From DATJSN01 sp035504095 (GTDB taxonomy: Bacteria; Planctomycetota; Phycisphaerae; WQYP01): 20,647 bases of DNA. Location of the stretch: the NCBI GenBank assembly GCA_035504095.1, contig DATJSN010000069.1, positions 1 through 20,647 on the forward strand, given 5' to 3'. Positions 13,351 to 20,647 of this stretch are shown one piece after another. How positions within the stretch are numbered: the stretch's first letter is position 1; each line of letters begins with the position of its first letter. The position numbers were made by a program, and so were the translations under genes. The notes under the pieces were generated by a model. The model saw only the letters and a program-made list of their open reading frames with translations. It ran no database searches and was not told where the DNA came from.

Positions 13351-15885
13351 CTAACCAACAACGCCGCCCATCGCCGGATCGGTAATTCCCCATTGCCCGG
13401 TTTCGACGCGCCCGGCGAACCGCCGCTGAAAATTTTCAATTTGTTCGACTTTGAGTCCAAGATCGTACCATCGAGAGCCGGGCTGGGTGTTAATTACAAA
13501 TGTTCCATTTCCGCCGGGCCCGATGGACCATTTTTGGACGCCCGTTTTGTAAGATAGATCGGTGATTTCAATTGTAAAACCTCGGCTGGCGTCGCTATTA
13601 ATCGCCTGCACTTGAACATTGCCATCTAAAACCGGATTAACGGCGTTCGTCTGGCTATAACCGACATGGATTTCCAGAAGCGGATCGGCGCCTGTGCCGA
13701 TGAATTCGCGAAAAAAACCGTTAGGACCATAGACTTGCAGATGATAGATGCCGTTGGCGAAATCACTGATGGCCCATGAATCTTCCAAATAGCCGCCCGC
13801 GGCAACGGCATAATTCCGTACGGTCATATCGTTGCCGCCGATCCTCGCGTAAACAGTGAACGGACATCCGACGGATTGTTCCGCGAATTGATTTTTGGCG
13901 GCCTCCATACGAATGGTGAAAGATGATTGGTCCGCATTCAGCGAAGCATTGACGTAGAGTTCATAGGGCAAAGGACATGAAGGGCGAACGCCGGGTTCCT
14001 GCTGCGGCATTACCTTGGAACTCCGCGGATTTTTTATGATCTGCTGCACATCCTGTTTCGAGAGCACTTTGTATCCTGACGGGAGGGGATTGAACTGTGT
14101 TTTATAGATTTGTTCGACAAAGGGATCGCGAGTTATGAATGCGGGATTCGTCTGTTTTTCATCTGTAGAGGCCTGGAAAACAGAAGTCAGATCGCCACAA
14201 ATGGCCCGCCGCCAGGAACTAATGTTGGTTTCCCTGATGGGCCGACCCGTTTTAAAAGTCAGGAATTTTTCCAGGAACCGGAGTACCGAGGTATTGTCAA
14301 GCACCTGTGAACAAACGCACCCGCCGCGACTCCAGGGCGAGGCGATGACCATCGGTACGCGGTATCCCAGGCCAATGGGACTTTCGCGCGGGTCCCTCAT
14401 CTTCAGTTTTTCGTCCTGTTCCAGTTGGATGTATTCCAGGCTTGCATCGATCTCTTTAGAGGTGAATCCCGTTTGGCGCTGCAACGGATTTGGCGCCACA
14501 AACGGGGGGACGTGATCGAAGTACCCGTCGTTTTCGTCATAGGTCAGAATGAAAATGGTTTTTTTCCAGACTTCGGGGTTCTCGGTCAGGATGCTCAGCG
14601 CCTCGGAAATATACCATGCCCCATACCATGCGGACTCCGGATGGTCGGAAAGCCTTTCGGGTGCCACGAGCCAACTTACCGTCGGCAGATTTCCATTCTT
14701 CACGTCCTGGCGGAACTGATAAAAAACGTCCCCTTTGGGCGCCTGCATGCCGCGTTTGACGTTGCCATCCTGATAGGTCAATTTATCGAGTTGGCGATAA
14801 TTGGGATCGCCGGCGTTTGTGCAAAAGGCTTTTTGGTGCAGACTCTGTTCACGAGCCGACAGATTATTAAATTTCTCCAGACTATATTTATCACGCTCCA
14901 GTTGCGCCAGTTTGAGCGAATTGGTCAGTGCGGCAAGTTGCTGTTGATACTGGGTGGATTGTTGCGCGGTTAAAGTCTTCCCCGCATACTGGCTTTTGAC
15001 CGCATTAATTTCCGCCACAACCGCATTTACCTGTCGATCAAGATAATCCCGATGTCCCTTGGCGAAGTTTACATTGTATTGGCTGAAATATTCCGTGACG
15101 TTGCAGCCAAAGTTGCCCAGCCAGGCGTCCTGCTCCTCATCAAGCCCCGACTCAACGGTCAGTTCATTCTGGTAGATTTTCCAGGAAACGCCGTGGTCTT
15201 CGAGGCGTTCGGGAAAAGTCGTCCAGCCCGGAGGCCAGTGGTTGTACATGATCTGTTCATTGCGGACGTTTGCCGGCGAGTCGACGCTGGGTTTTTCCCG
15301 AACAGTGCCCGTCCAGAAAAACAGGCGGTTGGGCAGCGTGGGGGTTATCGATGCGCAAAAATGTTGATCGCATATGGTGAACGCATCAGCGAATGCGTAG
15401 TAAAACGGGATATCCTGACGATTGTAATATCCCAGCGTCAACGGCATATTAGCGTATGCCTTGTGCCCGGAGCGTTTAGCCTCCAGCCATTGGTCATATT
15501 TTCCATGGTTTCGGGCATCGACCTGACTGGACCAATAGTGCGGCAAATAACCCATCCAGGTTGCTTTGGTATCTTGGAGATTAAGACGAAAAGGGGCGTA
15601 ACTTTCTCCGGCGGCGTTTGTTTGAATCCATACCGGATAATTGTTGGGCAGCGTTATCGCTCTTGGATCGTTATACCCGCGCACGCCCTGAAGCGTGCCA
15701 TAACAGTGATCGAAAGAACGATTCTCCTGCATGAGAATCACGATGTTTTCAGCGTCAAGGTAGCTCGTGCCTGGATCAGGGGCGATGGTCAGCGCCCTGG
15801 CAATCGATTCTTCCAGTCCGCCCCAAAATCCAAGAGCACCCGACAACAGGGCCGCGCTTTTTAGAAAATCACGTCTGGTTTGCAT
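13351..15885 (-). CDS. Tat-exported phospholipase C / phosphoesterase with C-terminal DUF756 domains
   Basis: This 844-residue protein is read from the ATG at 15885, which has ggggaag upstream and begins a twin-arginine signal, QTRRDFLKSAALLSGALGF (2-20). An extra 50 codons upstream lack sense. The catalytic domain (about 45-600) has NIVILMQENRSFDHCYGTLQG (47-67), DQHFCASITPTLPNRLFFWTG (173-193), and YDENDGYFDHVPPF (449-462), followed by GYRVPMVIASPWSRGG. This pattern belongs to the bacterial PLC/acid-phosphatase family that cleaves phosphocholine or phosphoester head groups. The last 200 residues fit two beta-sandwich DUF756 repeats. Residues about 280-350 are a Gln/Lys/Glu-rich coiled-coil insert not usual in the family. 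It presumably acts outside the cytoplasmic membrane, possibly in phosphate scavenging. Confidence 0.9.
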   Translation of the reverse strand: MQTRRDFLKSAALLSGALGFWGGLEESIARALTIAPDPGTSYLDAENIVILMQENRSFDHCYGTLQGVRGYNDPRAITLPNNYPVWIQTNAAGESYAPFRLNLQDTKATWMGYLPHYWSSQVDARNHGKYDQWLEAKRSGHKAYANMPLTLGYYNRQDIPFYYAFADAFTICDQHFCASITPTLPNRLFFWTGTVREKPSVDSPANVRNEQIMYNHWPPGWTTFPERLEDHGVSWKIYQNELTVESGLDEEQDAWLGNFGCNVTEYFSQYNVNFAKGHRDYLDRQVNAVVAEINAVKSQYAGKTLTAQQSTQYQQQLAALTNSLKLAQLERDKYSLEKFNNLSAREQSLHQKAFCTNAGDPNYRQLDKLTYQDGNVKRGMQAPKGDVFYQFRQDVKNGNLPTVSWLVAPERLSDHPESAWYGAWYISEALSILTENPEVWKKTIFILTYDENDGYFDHVPPFVAPNPLQRQTGFTSKEIDASLEYIQLEQDEKLKMRDPRESPIGLGYRVPMVIASPWSRGGCVCSQVLDNTSVLRFLEKFLTFKTGRPIRETNISSWRRAICGDLTSVFQASTDEKQTNPAFITRDPFVEQIYKTQFNPLPSGYKVLSKQDVQQIIKNPRSSKVMPQQEPGVRPSCPLPYELYVNASLNADQSSFTIRMEAAKNQFAEQSVGCPFTVYARIGGNDMTVRNYAVAAGGYLEDSWAISDFANGIYHLQVYGPNGFFREFIGTGADPLLEIHVGYSQTNAVNPVLDGNVQVQAINSDASRGFTIEITDLSYKTGVQKWSIGPGGNGTFVINTQPGSRWYDLGLKVEQIENFQRRFAGRVETGQWGITDPAMGGVVG

Positions 15886-15923
15886 TTTAAATCTTCCCCA
15901 AAAGAGCCGCGTATGAAAAAAGT

Positions 15924-15951
15924 ATTGTATAACGGACCTCCGCCGAAGCAA
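15924..15951 (-). promoter_or_regulatory. candidate promoter of the phospholipase gene
   Basis: Read on the minus strand, TTGCTT (15951-15946), a 16-base spacer and TACAAT (15929-15924) lie about 40 bases before the phospholipase start. The -10 match is good and the -35 moderate. Confidence 0.4.
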
Positions 15952-16030
15952 CGGATTCGAATTTGAACCATTCCCGCCGGCGGAAAAAAATGATTCTCGG
16001 CTAATAGCGAACGCTGGAACCCGAAGTTCC

Positions 16031-16045
16031 TTCATGTATCATGAA
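16031..16045. promoter_or_regulatory. inverted repeat ttcatg-tat-catgaa upstream of nnrE
   Basis: This perfect 6-bp inverted repeat with a three-base centre lies in the gap between divergent phospholipase and epimerase genes, 21 bases before the epimerase start. It could be an operator. There is no regulator nearby to link it to. Confidence 0.35.
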
Positions 16046-16066
16046 ATGACTTAACGGAGTCTGCGG

Positions 16067-16765
16067 TTGAACCAGGATGCGTTATGGTTTTCGCGCGCGG
16101 CACTGGCCGAGGTTGATCGCCGGGCAACGCAGGATTTTGGCATTCCTGTTGCCGTGCTGATGGAAAACGCCGGCCGCGGAGCGGCGGAAATCACCCGCGC
16201 TTATACCAACCCGGAATCCAGAGTGCTGATTGTCGCCGGTCCGGGGAATAACGGCGGCGATGCTTTGGTTGCGGCCCGTCATCTAGCCAATCGCGGCCAT
16301 CCGGTGCAGATTCTGCTGACTAACAAAAAAGAAAAATATTCCGGGGCTGCGGCGTCCCATCTGGAGATTGTGCGGAAAATGGGGCTGGAAATTCTCGACG
16401 AGGCCGAGCCGGCTGAAGCATTTAAAAACTGGCTCTCAGAGAGTCACGTCGATGATGCAGTCGTTGACGGAATTTTCGGAACGGGATTGTCTCGTCCGAT
16501 CACCGGCCTGATCGCCAAACTCATTACGGCAATTAACGATTCTGAACGGCGCGTCGTCAGCGTCGACATTCCGTCAGGCATGGATTGCGACACAGGCGAA
16601 CCGCTGGGAATCGCGGTGCGGGCGGTGCATACGATCAGTTTTTGTGGGATGAAAATCGGTTTTCAGAGTGCCGCCGCGGTGGGATATCTGGGGCAGGTTT
16701 CGATTGGCGACATCGGTGCGCCGCGAAAATTGCTGGAAGAGTGCGCGGTCCCGGAGCCGGGATAG
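16067..16765 (+). CDS. nnrE: NAD(P)H-hydrate epimerase (YjeF N-terminal domain)
   Basis: This encodes 232 residues starting at TTG (16067), with ggag 8 bases upstream. It repairs damaged NAD(P)H by epimerising the R-hydrate to the S-form. Motifs: MENAGRGAAE (32-41), LIVAGPGNNGGDALVAARHL (54-73), VVDGIFGTGLSRP (about 132-144) and VSVDIPSGMDCDTG (about 165-178), containing the Asp that coordinates K+ and catalyses the reaction. In many bacteria this domain is fused to the ADP-dependent dehydratase NnrD; here the dehydratase part is absent and must be encoded elsewhere if the pathway is complete. It converges with rmuC. Confidence 0.92.
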   Translation: MNQDALWFSRAALAEVDRRATQDFGIPVAVLMENAGRGAAEITRAYTNPESRVLIVAGPGNNGGDALVAARHLANRGHPVQILLTNKKEKYSGAAASHLEIVRKMGLEILDEAEPAEAFKNWLSESHVDDAVVDGIFGTGLSRPITGLIAKLITAINDSERRVVSVDIPSGMDCDTGEPLGIAVRAVHTISFCGMKIGFQSAAAVGYLGQVSIGDIGAPRKLLEECAVPEPG

Positions 16766-16810
16766 TTTCACACAAAGCTACAGAGATCCCAGAGAACTCA
16801 CTCATTATCA

Positions 16811-18343
16811 TCAAGCGGGATTGGGGGAGGGCTCGGGGAGCGGCACCGGGGCTTCGACTGGTATGCTTTCCTCCGCTTCGGGCAAATTTTGGACCTCGCG
16901 CAAAGTGCGTTCAACGGCCCGGCTGCGGACGGCAACGGCGTCCATTTTGTTCGCCGCATCGTAAATCTTTTTCCGTACATCATCCAGCGCATCGCCGAAC
17001 TTGCTGAACTCCGTCTTGGCCGATTTGAGCAGGTCCCATACTTCGCTGGTTCGTTTTTGAATCGCCAGCGTCTGGAAGCCCATGCGCAGCGCGGTAAGCA
17101 ACGCCCAGAGTGTGGTCGGACCGGAGATGACTACCTTGTATTGATGCTGGAGATTTTCCATGAGTCCCGGGCGGCGCGTGATTTCGGCGAAGAGCGCTTC
17201 GGTGGGCAGAAACAAAATGGCAAAATCAGTGGTGACCGGCGGATTAATATATTTGTCGGATATATCACGCGCGAAGAGTTCTATTCTGTTTTCGAGTTCG
17301 CGGCCGATCAAATCGACGGCAACCGGGTCCGCCGCTTCCTGAGCGGCGACGAGGCGGGTGAAAGCTTCCATGGGAAATTTAGCGTCGATGGGCAGCAAAA
17401 CAGGTTGATCCATGCCGCCTTCCCGGCCGGGCAGGCGAATAGCGGCGTCGACTTTTTCGCGTCCGTTTCCTACCGACGCCTGGATGATAAATTGCTCGGG
17501 TAGAAGTCCTTCCTCCAGCAGGCATTGGAGTTGAATTTCACCAAATATGCCGCGGGTTTTGACGTTCTGAAGAACTTTTTTCAGATCGCCCACGCTGCTG
17601 GCCACGGTCTGCATTTCGCCCAGACCTTTTTGCACCGCTTCCAGCCTTTCGCTGACCAGCTTGAACGATTCGCCCAGACGCCGTTCCAACGTGCCCTGGA
17701 GTTTTTCATCCACGGTTTGGCGCATCTGGTCGAGGCTTTTGGTGTTATCCTGCTGAATCTGAACCAGGCGATCTTCAACGGATTTTCGGACCGCTTCCAG
17801 GCGTTGTTCAACGGTTTCGCGCACGGTGTCGAGTTTGCGGGCGCTGGTGTCTATGCTTTGATTTAACTGATTAAGCAGCAGGTTTGTGGAATTTTTTTGG
17901 CCTTCCAGTGCGCCTTGCAGTTTTTCATCCACGGTTTGCCGCGTCTGCTCGAGACTTTTGGTGTTGTCCTGCTGAATCTGAACCAGGCGATCTTCAACGG
18001 ATTTTCTCACGACCTCCAGGCGTTGTTCGATGGTTTCACGCATCGTGTCGAGTTTACGGGTGCTGTTGTCTACGATCTGATTTAACTGGGTAAGCAGCAC
18101 GCTGGTGGAATTTTTCTGACCTTCTGAAAGCGAAGACTGCAAAAGCTGGCTTACGCCCTGGTTGCGTTCAAGAAGTTTTTCGATACTTTCAACCCGGCTC
18201 GCGGACTGCTTTACGAGCAATTCGAGTTCCTGGACCTGCATGCCCTGGGCGTCGGCGGTCCGGCGGGCGGTCCAGATGACGATGATGGCCAAAACCGGCA
18301 AGGCCAGCAGAATCACAACAATTCCAACGCCAAGCATATCCAT
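16811..18343 (-). CDS. rmuC: RmuC-family DNA recombination protein with duplicated coiled coil
   Basis: This 510-residue protein starts after ggagg eight bases upstream. Residues 3-26 form one membrane anchor. Residues about 35-235 are a long coiled coil containing two nearly identical 73-residue units (74-146 and 147-219). Residues about 250-450 are the RmuC domain: KTRGIFGEIQLQCLLEEGLLPEQF, VDAAIRLPG, PIDAKFPMEAF, TDFAILFLPTEALFAEI, VVISGPTTLWALLTALRMGFQTLAIQKRTSEVW. The tail is Pro/Glu-rich. RmuC limits inversion and recombination at short inverted repeats, possibly as a nuclease. It is encoded just downstream of the ArsR-like gene on the same strand, separated by 71 bases. Confidence 0.93.
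   Translation of the reverse strand: MDMLGVGIVVILLALPVLAIIVIWTARRTADAQGMQVQELELLVKQSASRVESIEKLLERNQGVSQLLQSSLSEGQKNSTSVLLTQLNQIVDNSTRKLDTMRETIEQRLEVVRKSVEDRLVQIQQDNTKSLEQTRQTVDEKLQGALEGQKNSTNLLLNQLNQSIDTSARKLDTVRETVEQRLEAVRKSVEDRLVQIQQDNTKSLDQMRQTVDEKLQGTLERRLGESFKLVSERLEAVQKGLGEMQTVASSVGDLKKVLQNVKTRGIFGEIQLQCLLEEGLLPEQFIIQASVGNGREKVDAAIRLPGREGGMDQPVLLPIDAKFPMEAFTRLVAAQEAADPVAVDLIGRELENRIELFARDISDKYINPPVTTDFAILFLPTEALFAEITRRPGLMENLQHQYKVVISGPTTLWALLTALRMGFQTLAIQKRTSEVWDLLKSAKTEFSKFGDALDDVRKKIYDAANKMDAVAVRSRAVERTLREVQNLPEAEESIPVEAPVPLPEPSPNPA
17687..18124 (-). repeat. two tandem 219-bp units inside rmuC
   Basis: The DNA has a period of exactly 219 bp (for example tttttcatccacggttt at 17702 and again at 17921). 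The units encode residues 74-146 and 147-219 and are highly similar at both base and protein level. That points to a fairly recent in-frame duplication that lengthened the coiled coil by 73 residues. Confidence 0.9.
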
Positions 18344-18414
18344 TTAGTCGGCCTCCAAAACCCAGAGCCCAGCCAGACAGGTGAGAGTATTGTAGCGAAA
18401 ATTTGCCGGGTTGC

Positions 18415-18750
18415 TTAGTGTTTTTTCGCCTCTTTTTGATACGCCTGGATAATTGCGTTGATCATCGGCCCGAATTTCTTTTCGAGTTCGGCGCAACGTG
18501 TATGGTTCTGCAATTCAACTCCCTTGCGCTCGCTGCGAATCAGCCCTGCCTCACGCAGAATCCTGAAATGCTGCGACAGCGTCGATTTGGGCAGCGTGTG
18601 ATCACGGATATGCAAAAACGTCGAACAACTCTTCGGGCAATCGGTGCGCGCCAACTGCATAAATATGCGGACCCGTATCGGATCACAGAGTGCATATAAA
18701 ATGCCCTGCACGGTAATCTCATCTATAGGCGGGTGGTAAAGAGGCCTCAT
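18415..18750 (-). CDS. ArsR-type winged-helix repressor
   Basis: This 111-residue protein has the ArsR/HTH layout: CDPIRVRIFMQL (22-33), a recognition helix region LPKSTLSQHFRILREAGL (53-70), a wing SERKGVELQNH and a C-terminal dimerisation helix. Cysteines at 22, 38, 42 and 86 include a DCPKSC pair in the position where many family members have ELCVCEL. That makes thiol or electrophile sensing conceivable, while a classic ArsR metal site is not evident. No Shine-Dalgarno is present, and a promoter placed at 18786-18757 would start transcription at about the ATG, so the mRNA may be leaderless. It is divergent from an azoreductase gene that it probably controls. Confidence 0.88.
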   Translation of the reverse strand: MRPLYHPPIDEITVQGILYALCDPIRVRIFMQLARTDCPKSCSTFLHIRDHTLPKSTLSQHFRILREAGLIRSERKGVELQNHTRCAELEKKFGPMINAIIQAYQKEAKKH

Positions 18751-18756
18751 GGATTA

Positions 18757-18786
18757 ATTTTATCAAAAATTTGACTTATAGTCCAA
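18757..18786 (-). promoter_or_regulatory. candidate promoter of the ArsR-type gene
   Basis: Read on the minus strand, TTGGAC (18786-18781), an 18-base spacer and TAAAAT (18762-18757) would start transcription within a few bases of the ATG at 18750. It overlaps the divergent azoreductase promoter, so one bound repressor could block both. Confidence 0.5.
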
Positions 18787-18798
18787 TAGTTCTAGAAT
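18771..18798 (+). promoter_or_regulatory. azoreductase promoter
   Basis: TTGACT (18771-18776), a 16-base spacer and TAGAAT (18793-18798) closely match the sigma-70 consensus. Transcription would start near 18805. That leaves a 36-base leader containing aggagg at 18829-18834 and rules out the earlier in-frame ATG at 18799 as the main start. Confidence 0.65.
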
Positions 18799-18803
18799 AT
18801 GGA
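18782..18803. promoter_or_regulatory. candidate ArsR-type operator over the -10 box
   Basis: An 8-bp palindrome TTCTAGAA (18790-18797) is flanked by TCCA (18782-18785) and TGGA (18800-18803), slightly asymmetric. It covers the azoreductase -10 and the -35 of the divergent gene, the expected site for repression by the neighbouring ArsR-type protein. Confidence 0.5.
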
Positions 18804-18840
18804 ACAATTAACGTTGCAAAGTCCTTTTAGGAGGATTGTC

Positions 18841-19470
18841 ATGGCCACGCTCCTGCACATTAAAACCTCCCCACGAGGCAGCCGCTCGGCGTCGCATACG
18901 GTGGCGGAACACTTTATCAAGTCCTATCGCTCCACGCACCCCGGCGACAGCGTGGAAACGCTCGACGTCTGGCAGGCCAAACTACCGGAGTTCGATGGCG
19001 CGACGATTGACGCCAAATACGCCATCCTGCACGGACAGACGCACACGCCGGAACACCGCGAGGCCTGGCAGGCCGTGATCCGCATCGCCGACCAATTTAA
19101 GTCGGCTGACAAATATCTTATCTCACTACCGATGTGGAATTTCGGCATTCCCTATAAGCTCAAACACTATATTGATCTATTGGTGCAGCCGGGACTGACC
19201 TTCAGCTTCACGCCGGGGGAAGGCTACAAGGGACTGGTGACGGGCAAACCGCTTTTGGCAATCTACGCGCGCGGCGGCGCGTATGGCCCCGGTACCGGCG
19301 CAGAAGGCTATGACCAGCAAAGCTCGTATCTGAAACAACTTTTCGGCTTCATCGGTTTTACTGACATCCGGGAAATTTTTGTTGAGCCGACGCTTGCCAA
19401 CCCGACCTCCAAGGACCAGGCCGTGGCCGCCGCCAAACGCAAGGCCGAGGAGATAGCTGCCAGTTTTTGA
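18841..19470 (+). CDS. azoR: FMN-dependent NADH-azoreductase / quinone reductase
   Basis: This 209-residue protein is read from the ATG at 18841, which has a perfect aggagg six bases upstream. It is a flavodoxin-like enzyme that reduces quinones and azo dyes with NADH and FMN. Motifs: TSPRGSRSAS phosphate loop (9-18), LISLPMWNFGIPYKLKHYIDL (about 96-116), the YARGGAYG flavin-contacting loop (about 142-149) and a C-terminal helix. The length and all core motifs match AzoR. It is followed after 74 bases by a short-chain dehydrogenase with its own good ribosome-binding site, probably in one transcript. Control by the divergent ArsR-type repressor suggests induction by quinones or other electrophiles. 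Confidence 0.93.
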   Translation: MATLLHIKTSPRGSRSASHTVAEHFIKSYRSTHPGDSVETLDVWQAKLPEFDGATIDAKYAILHGQTHTPEHREAWQAVIRIADQFKSADKYLISLPMWNFGIPYKLKHYIDLLVQPGLTFSFTPGEGYKGLVTGKPLLAIYARGGAYGPGTGAEGYDQQSSYLKQLFGFIGFTDIREIFVEPTLANPTSKDQAVAAAKRKAEEIAASF

Positions 19471-19544
19471 TCGGGCGCCGAAATTATCCGAAAGCCTGAC
19501 GTGAAAAATGAACAGTGAACAAATTTTAAATAAGGAGAACGATT

Positions 19545-20294
19545 ATGGGAAAGCTTACAGGAAAAGTCGCGCTGGTCACCGGCGGTAACAGCGGCATGGG
19601 TCTGGAAACCGCGAAGTTATTCGCCGCTCAAGGCGCCAAGGTCATCATCACCGGGCGCCGGCAGAAAGACCTCGATGAGGCGGTAAAATCCATCGGCGCT
19701 TCGGCACTGGGCGTGCCGGGGGATGTATCAAAAATGGCCGATCTCGACCGGCTCTTCGCCATCATCAAGGATAAGTATGGCCGGCTGGATATTATCTTTG
19801 CCAATGCCGGCTTCGGCGAGGTCGCTCCGTTTGGGCAGGTGACGGAAGATCAATTCGACCGGCATTTCGCGGTCAACGTCAAGGGGCTTTTCTTCACGGT
19901 GCAAAAAGCGCTGCCGCTTCTATCGGATGGCGCGTCGATTATCCTGAATTCCTCGATCGCCGGGTATAAAGGCATGGAAGCGCTGAGCGTTTATAGCGCC
20001 ACTAAAGCGGCGGTCCGTTCTTTTGCACGGACCTGGACCTCCGATTTGAAAACGCGCAAAATCCGCATCAATTCGCTTAGCCCCGGCCCCATCAATACGC
20101 CTATCTTTGGCAAAATGGGCTTGAGCGAAGAGCAGGCCCAGGGTTTTAAACAGTCGTTACCCGGTATGGTGCCGCTGGGTCGCATCGGCACCATGGAGGA
20201 AATTGCCAAAACCGCCCTGTTCCTCGCGTCTGACGACAGCAGCTATATCACCGGCATCGACCTTACCGTCGACGGCGGCATGGCGCAGGTATAG
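19545..20294 (+). CDS. short-chain dehydrogenase/reductase
   Basis: This 249-residue classical SDR starts after aaggag (19532-19537). NAD(P)-binding motif TGGNSGMG (12-19); Gly-Arg-Arg at 37-39 after the second strand suggests NADPH preference. NAGFG (87-91); catalytic Ser 137, Tyr 150 and Lys 154 (YSATK); LSPGPINTP after the active site; a final GIDLTVDGGMAQV. The substrate is unknown; SDRs of this kind are common partners in regulated detoxification cassettes. It is the second gene of the azoreductase transcript. No terminator was found in the 159 bases downstream. Confidence 0.92.
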   Translation: MGKLTGKVALVTGGNSGMGLETAKLFAAQGAKVIITGRRQKDLDEAVKSIGASALGVPGDVSKMADLDRLFAIIKDKYGRLDIIFANAGFGEVAPFGQVTEDQFDRHFAVNVKGLFFTVQKALPLLSDGASIILNSSIAGYKGMEALSVYSATKAAVRSFARTWTSDLKTRKIRINSLSPGPINTPIFGKMGLSEEQAQGFKQSLPGMVPLGRIGTMEEIAKTALFLASDDSSYITGIDLTVDGGMAQV

Positions 20295-20453
20295 CGGAGG
20301 GCATAGGGAACAGGGCACAGGCTACAGAAGCTGGCGTTTACTCCGAGTCGGGAGAAATTTTTAATCGCGAAGGACGCGAAGATATTTAGCCACAGGCCAT
20401 GGGGTGTTGTTCATAGTGGGAGATGAAAACTTGGCCTGCTGACCGATGGATTA
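20295..20453. other. intergenic phrase-like DNA
   Basis: This stretch contains the phrases catagggaacagggcacagg and tcgcgaaggacgcgaag, of the same general style as 839-1135. I see no gene, RNA or promoter in it. Confidence 0.45.
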
Positions 20454-20647
20454 TCAACGCTGCACCATTTCGCCATCAATCATTTCGCCCTTTTTCTTCT
20501 CATCCAACACCACGATAAGCTGCTCCAGATCACTATCGACCGATACATCATTCTCGCTGGTCTGGCCGAGCAATTGCCTACCCAGCCAGATCATCATCAT
20601 GACACTGCCTCCCAACGCCGCTTCGATTTGGACCTGGCGCAGATGTT
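20454..20647 (-). CDS. 3' end of a gene resembling phage small terminase/HTH proteins (truncated by window)
   Basis: The minus-strand frame is open from the window edge to a TGA at 20456-20454, giving the last 63 residues of a protein. It includes AALGGSVMMMIWLGRQLLGQ (9-28), an acidic linker and DEKKKGEMIDGEMVQR at the end. The helix pattern 'A..G..xMxIWLG+xxLGQ' is what I recall from the C-terminal part of small terminase subunits and related HTH proteins. With only the tail available the assignment is tentative. It may mark the edge of a prophage or a domesticated phage gene. Confidence 0.5.
   Translation of the reverse strand, partial: HLRQVQIEAALGGSVMMMIWLGRQLLGQTSENDVSVDSDLEQLIVVLDEKKKGEMIDGEMVQR

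Noticed and set aside
15886..16035. 50-residue N-terminal extension of the phospholipase
   Set aside because: The twin-arginine signal begins at the ATG at 15885 with a good ribosome-binding site, and the extension covers the predicted promoter.
18799..18840. Upstream start for the azoreductase
   Set aside because: It lies within or next to the predicted -10 box and adds 14 unconserved residues. The ATG at 18841 follows a perfect aggagg.

Overview
The window reads as ordinary bacterial chromosome of moderate GC content. It comes most likely from an uncultured or poorly characterised member of the Planctomycetota (a Phycisphaerae-like lineage). That assignment is an inference from three things: an intergenic style of 'phrase-like' low-complexity DNA, a Sua5/low-molecular-weight-phosphatase fusion next to rpiB, and the general gene repertoire. 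No rRNA or tRNA is present to settle it.

Layout. (1) Positions 1-1331 hold no convincing gene. They hold a nest of repeats: a MITE-like element cut by the window edge, a structured repeat of about 188 bp, a second MITE-like element, a second copy of the structured repeat, a 41-bp tandem repeat and phrase-like DNA. (2) Positions 1332-5614 are a bufferin-type RiPP locus. Three secreted Cys-rich precursor peptides are followed by a DUF692/MNIO iron enzyme (BufB), a DUF2063 partner (BufC) and two DoxX-family membrane proteins. A good intrinsic terminator lies between the precursors and the enzymes. (3) A complete 188-bp MITE-like element (5673-5860) ends the locus and supplies part of the stop codon of the next gene. 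(4) Positions 5858-12304 are housekeeping: a YggS-type PLP protein and a tRNA-dihydrouridine synthase on the minus strand, then on the plus strand a sulfotransferase, a Sua5-phosphatase fusion overlapping rpiB and the SRP RNA, with pgi convergent to them. (5) Positions 12474-18343 carry an alpha/beta hydrolase, a large Tat-exported phospholipase C-like enzyme, an NAD(P)H-hydrate epimerase domain and an RmuC protein with an internally duplicated coiled coil. (6) Positions 18415-20294 are a compact regulated redox cassette: an ArsR-like repressor divergent from an FMN azoreductase and a short-chain dehydrogenase, with overlapping face-to-face promoters. (7) The right edge contains the 3' end of a minus-strand gene resembling the C-terminus of phage small terminase/HTH proteins.

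How the genes work together. The bufferin genes form a metal (probably copper) handling unit. The precursors are exported after BufB/BufC oxidise their cysteines, and the DoxX proteins are plausible membrane partners. The Sua5-phosphatase-rpiB order matches the Bacillus ywlC-ywlE-ywlF order, and the phosphatase P-loop has the arginine-phosphatase-type threonine. The last cassette looks like an electrophile/quinone or thiol-stress response. The most noteworthy items are the three-precursor bufferin locus between two copies of one MITE family, the tandem MITE-plus-structured-repeat unit at the left edge, and the degenerate Sua5 domain fused to an arginine-phosphatase-like domain. All statements come from reading the sequence by eye; no database search or folding program was run.
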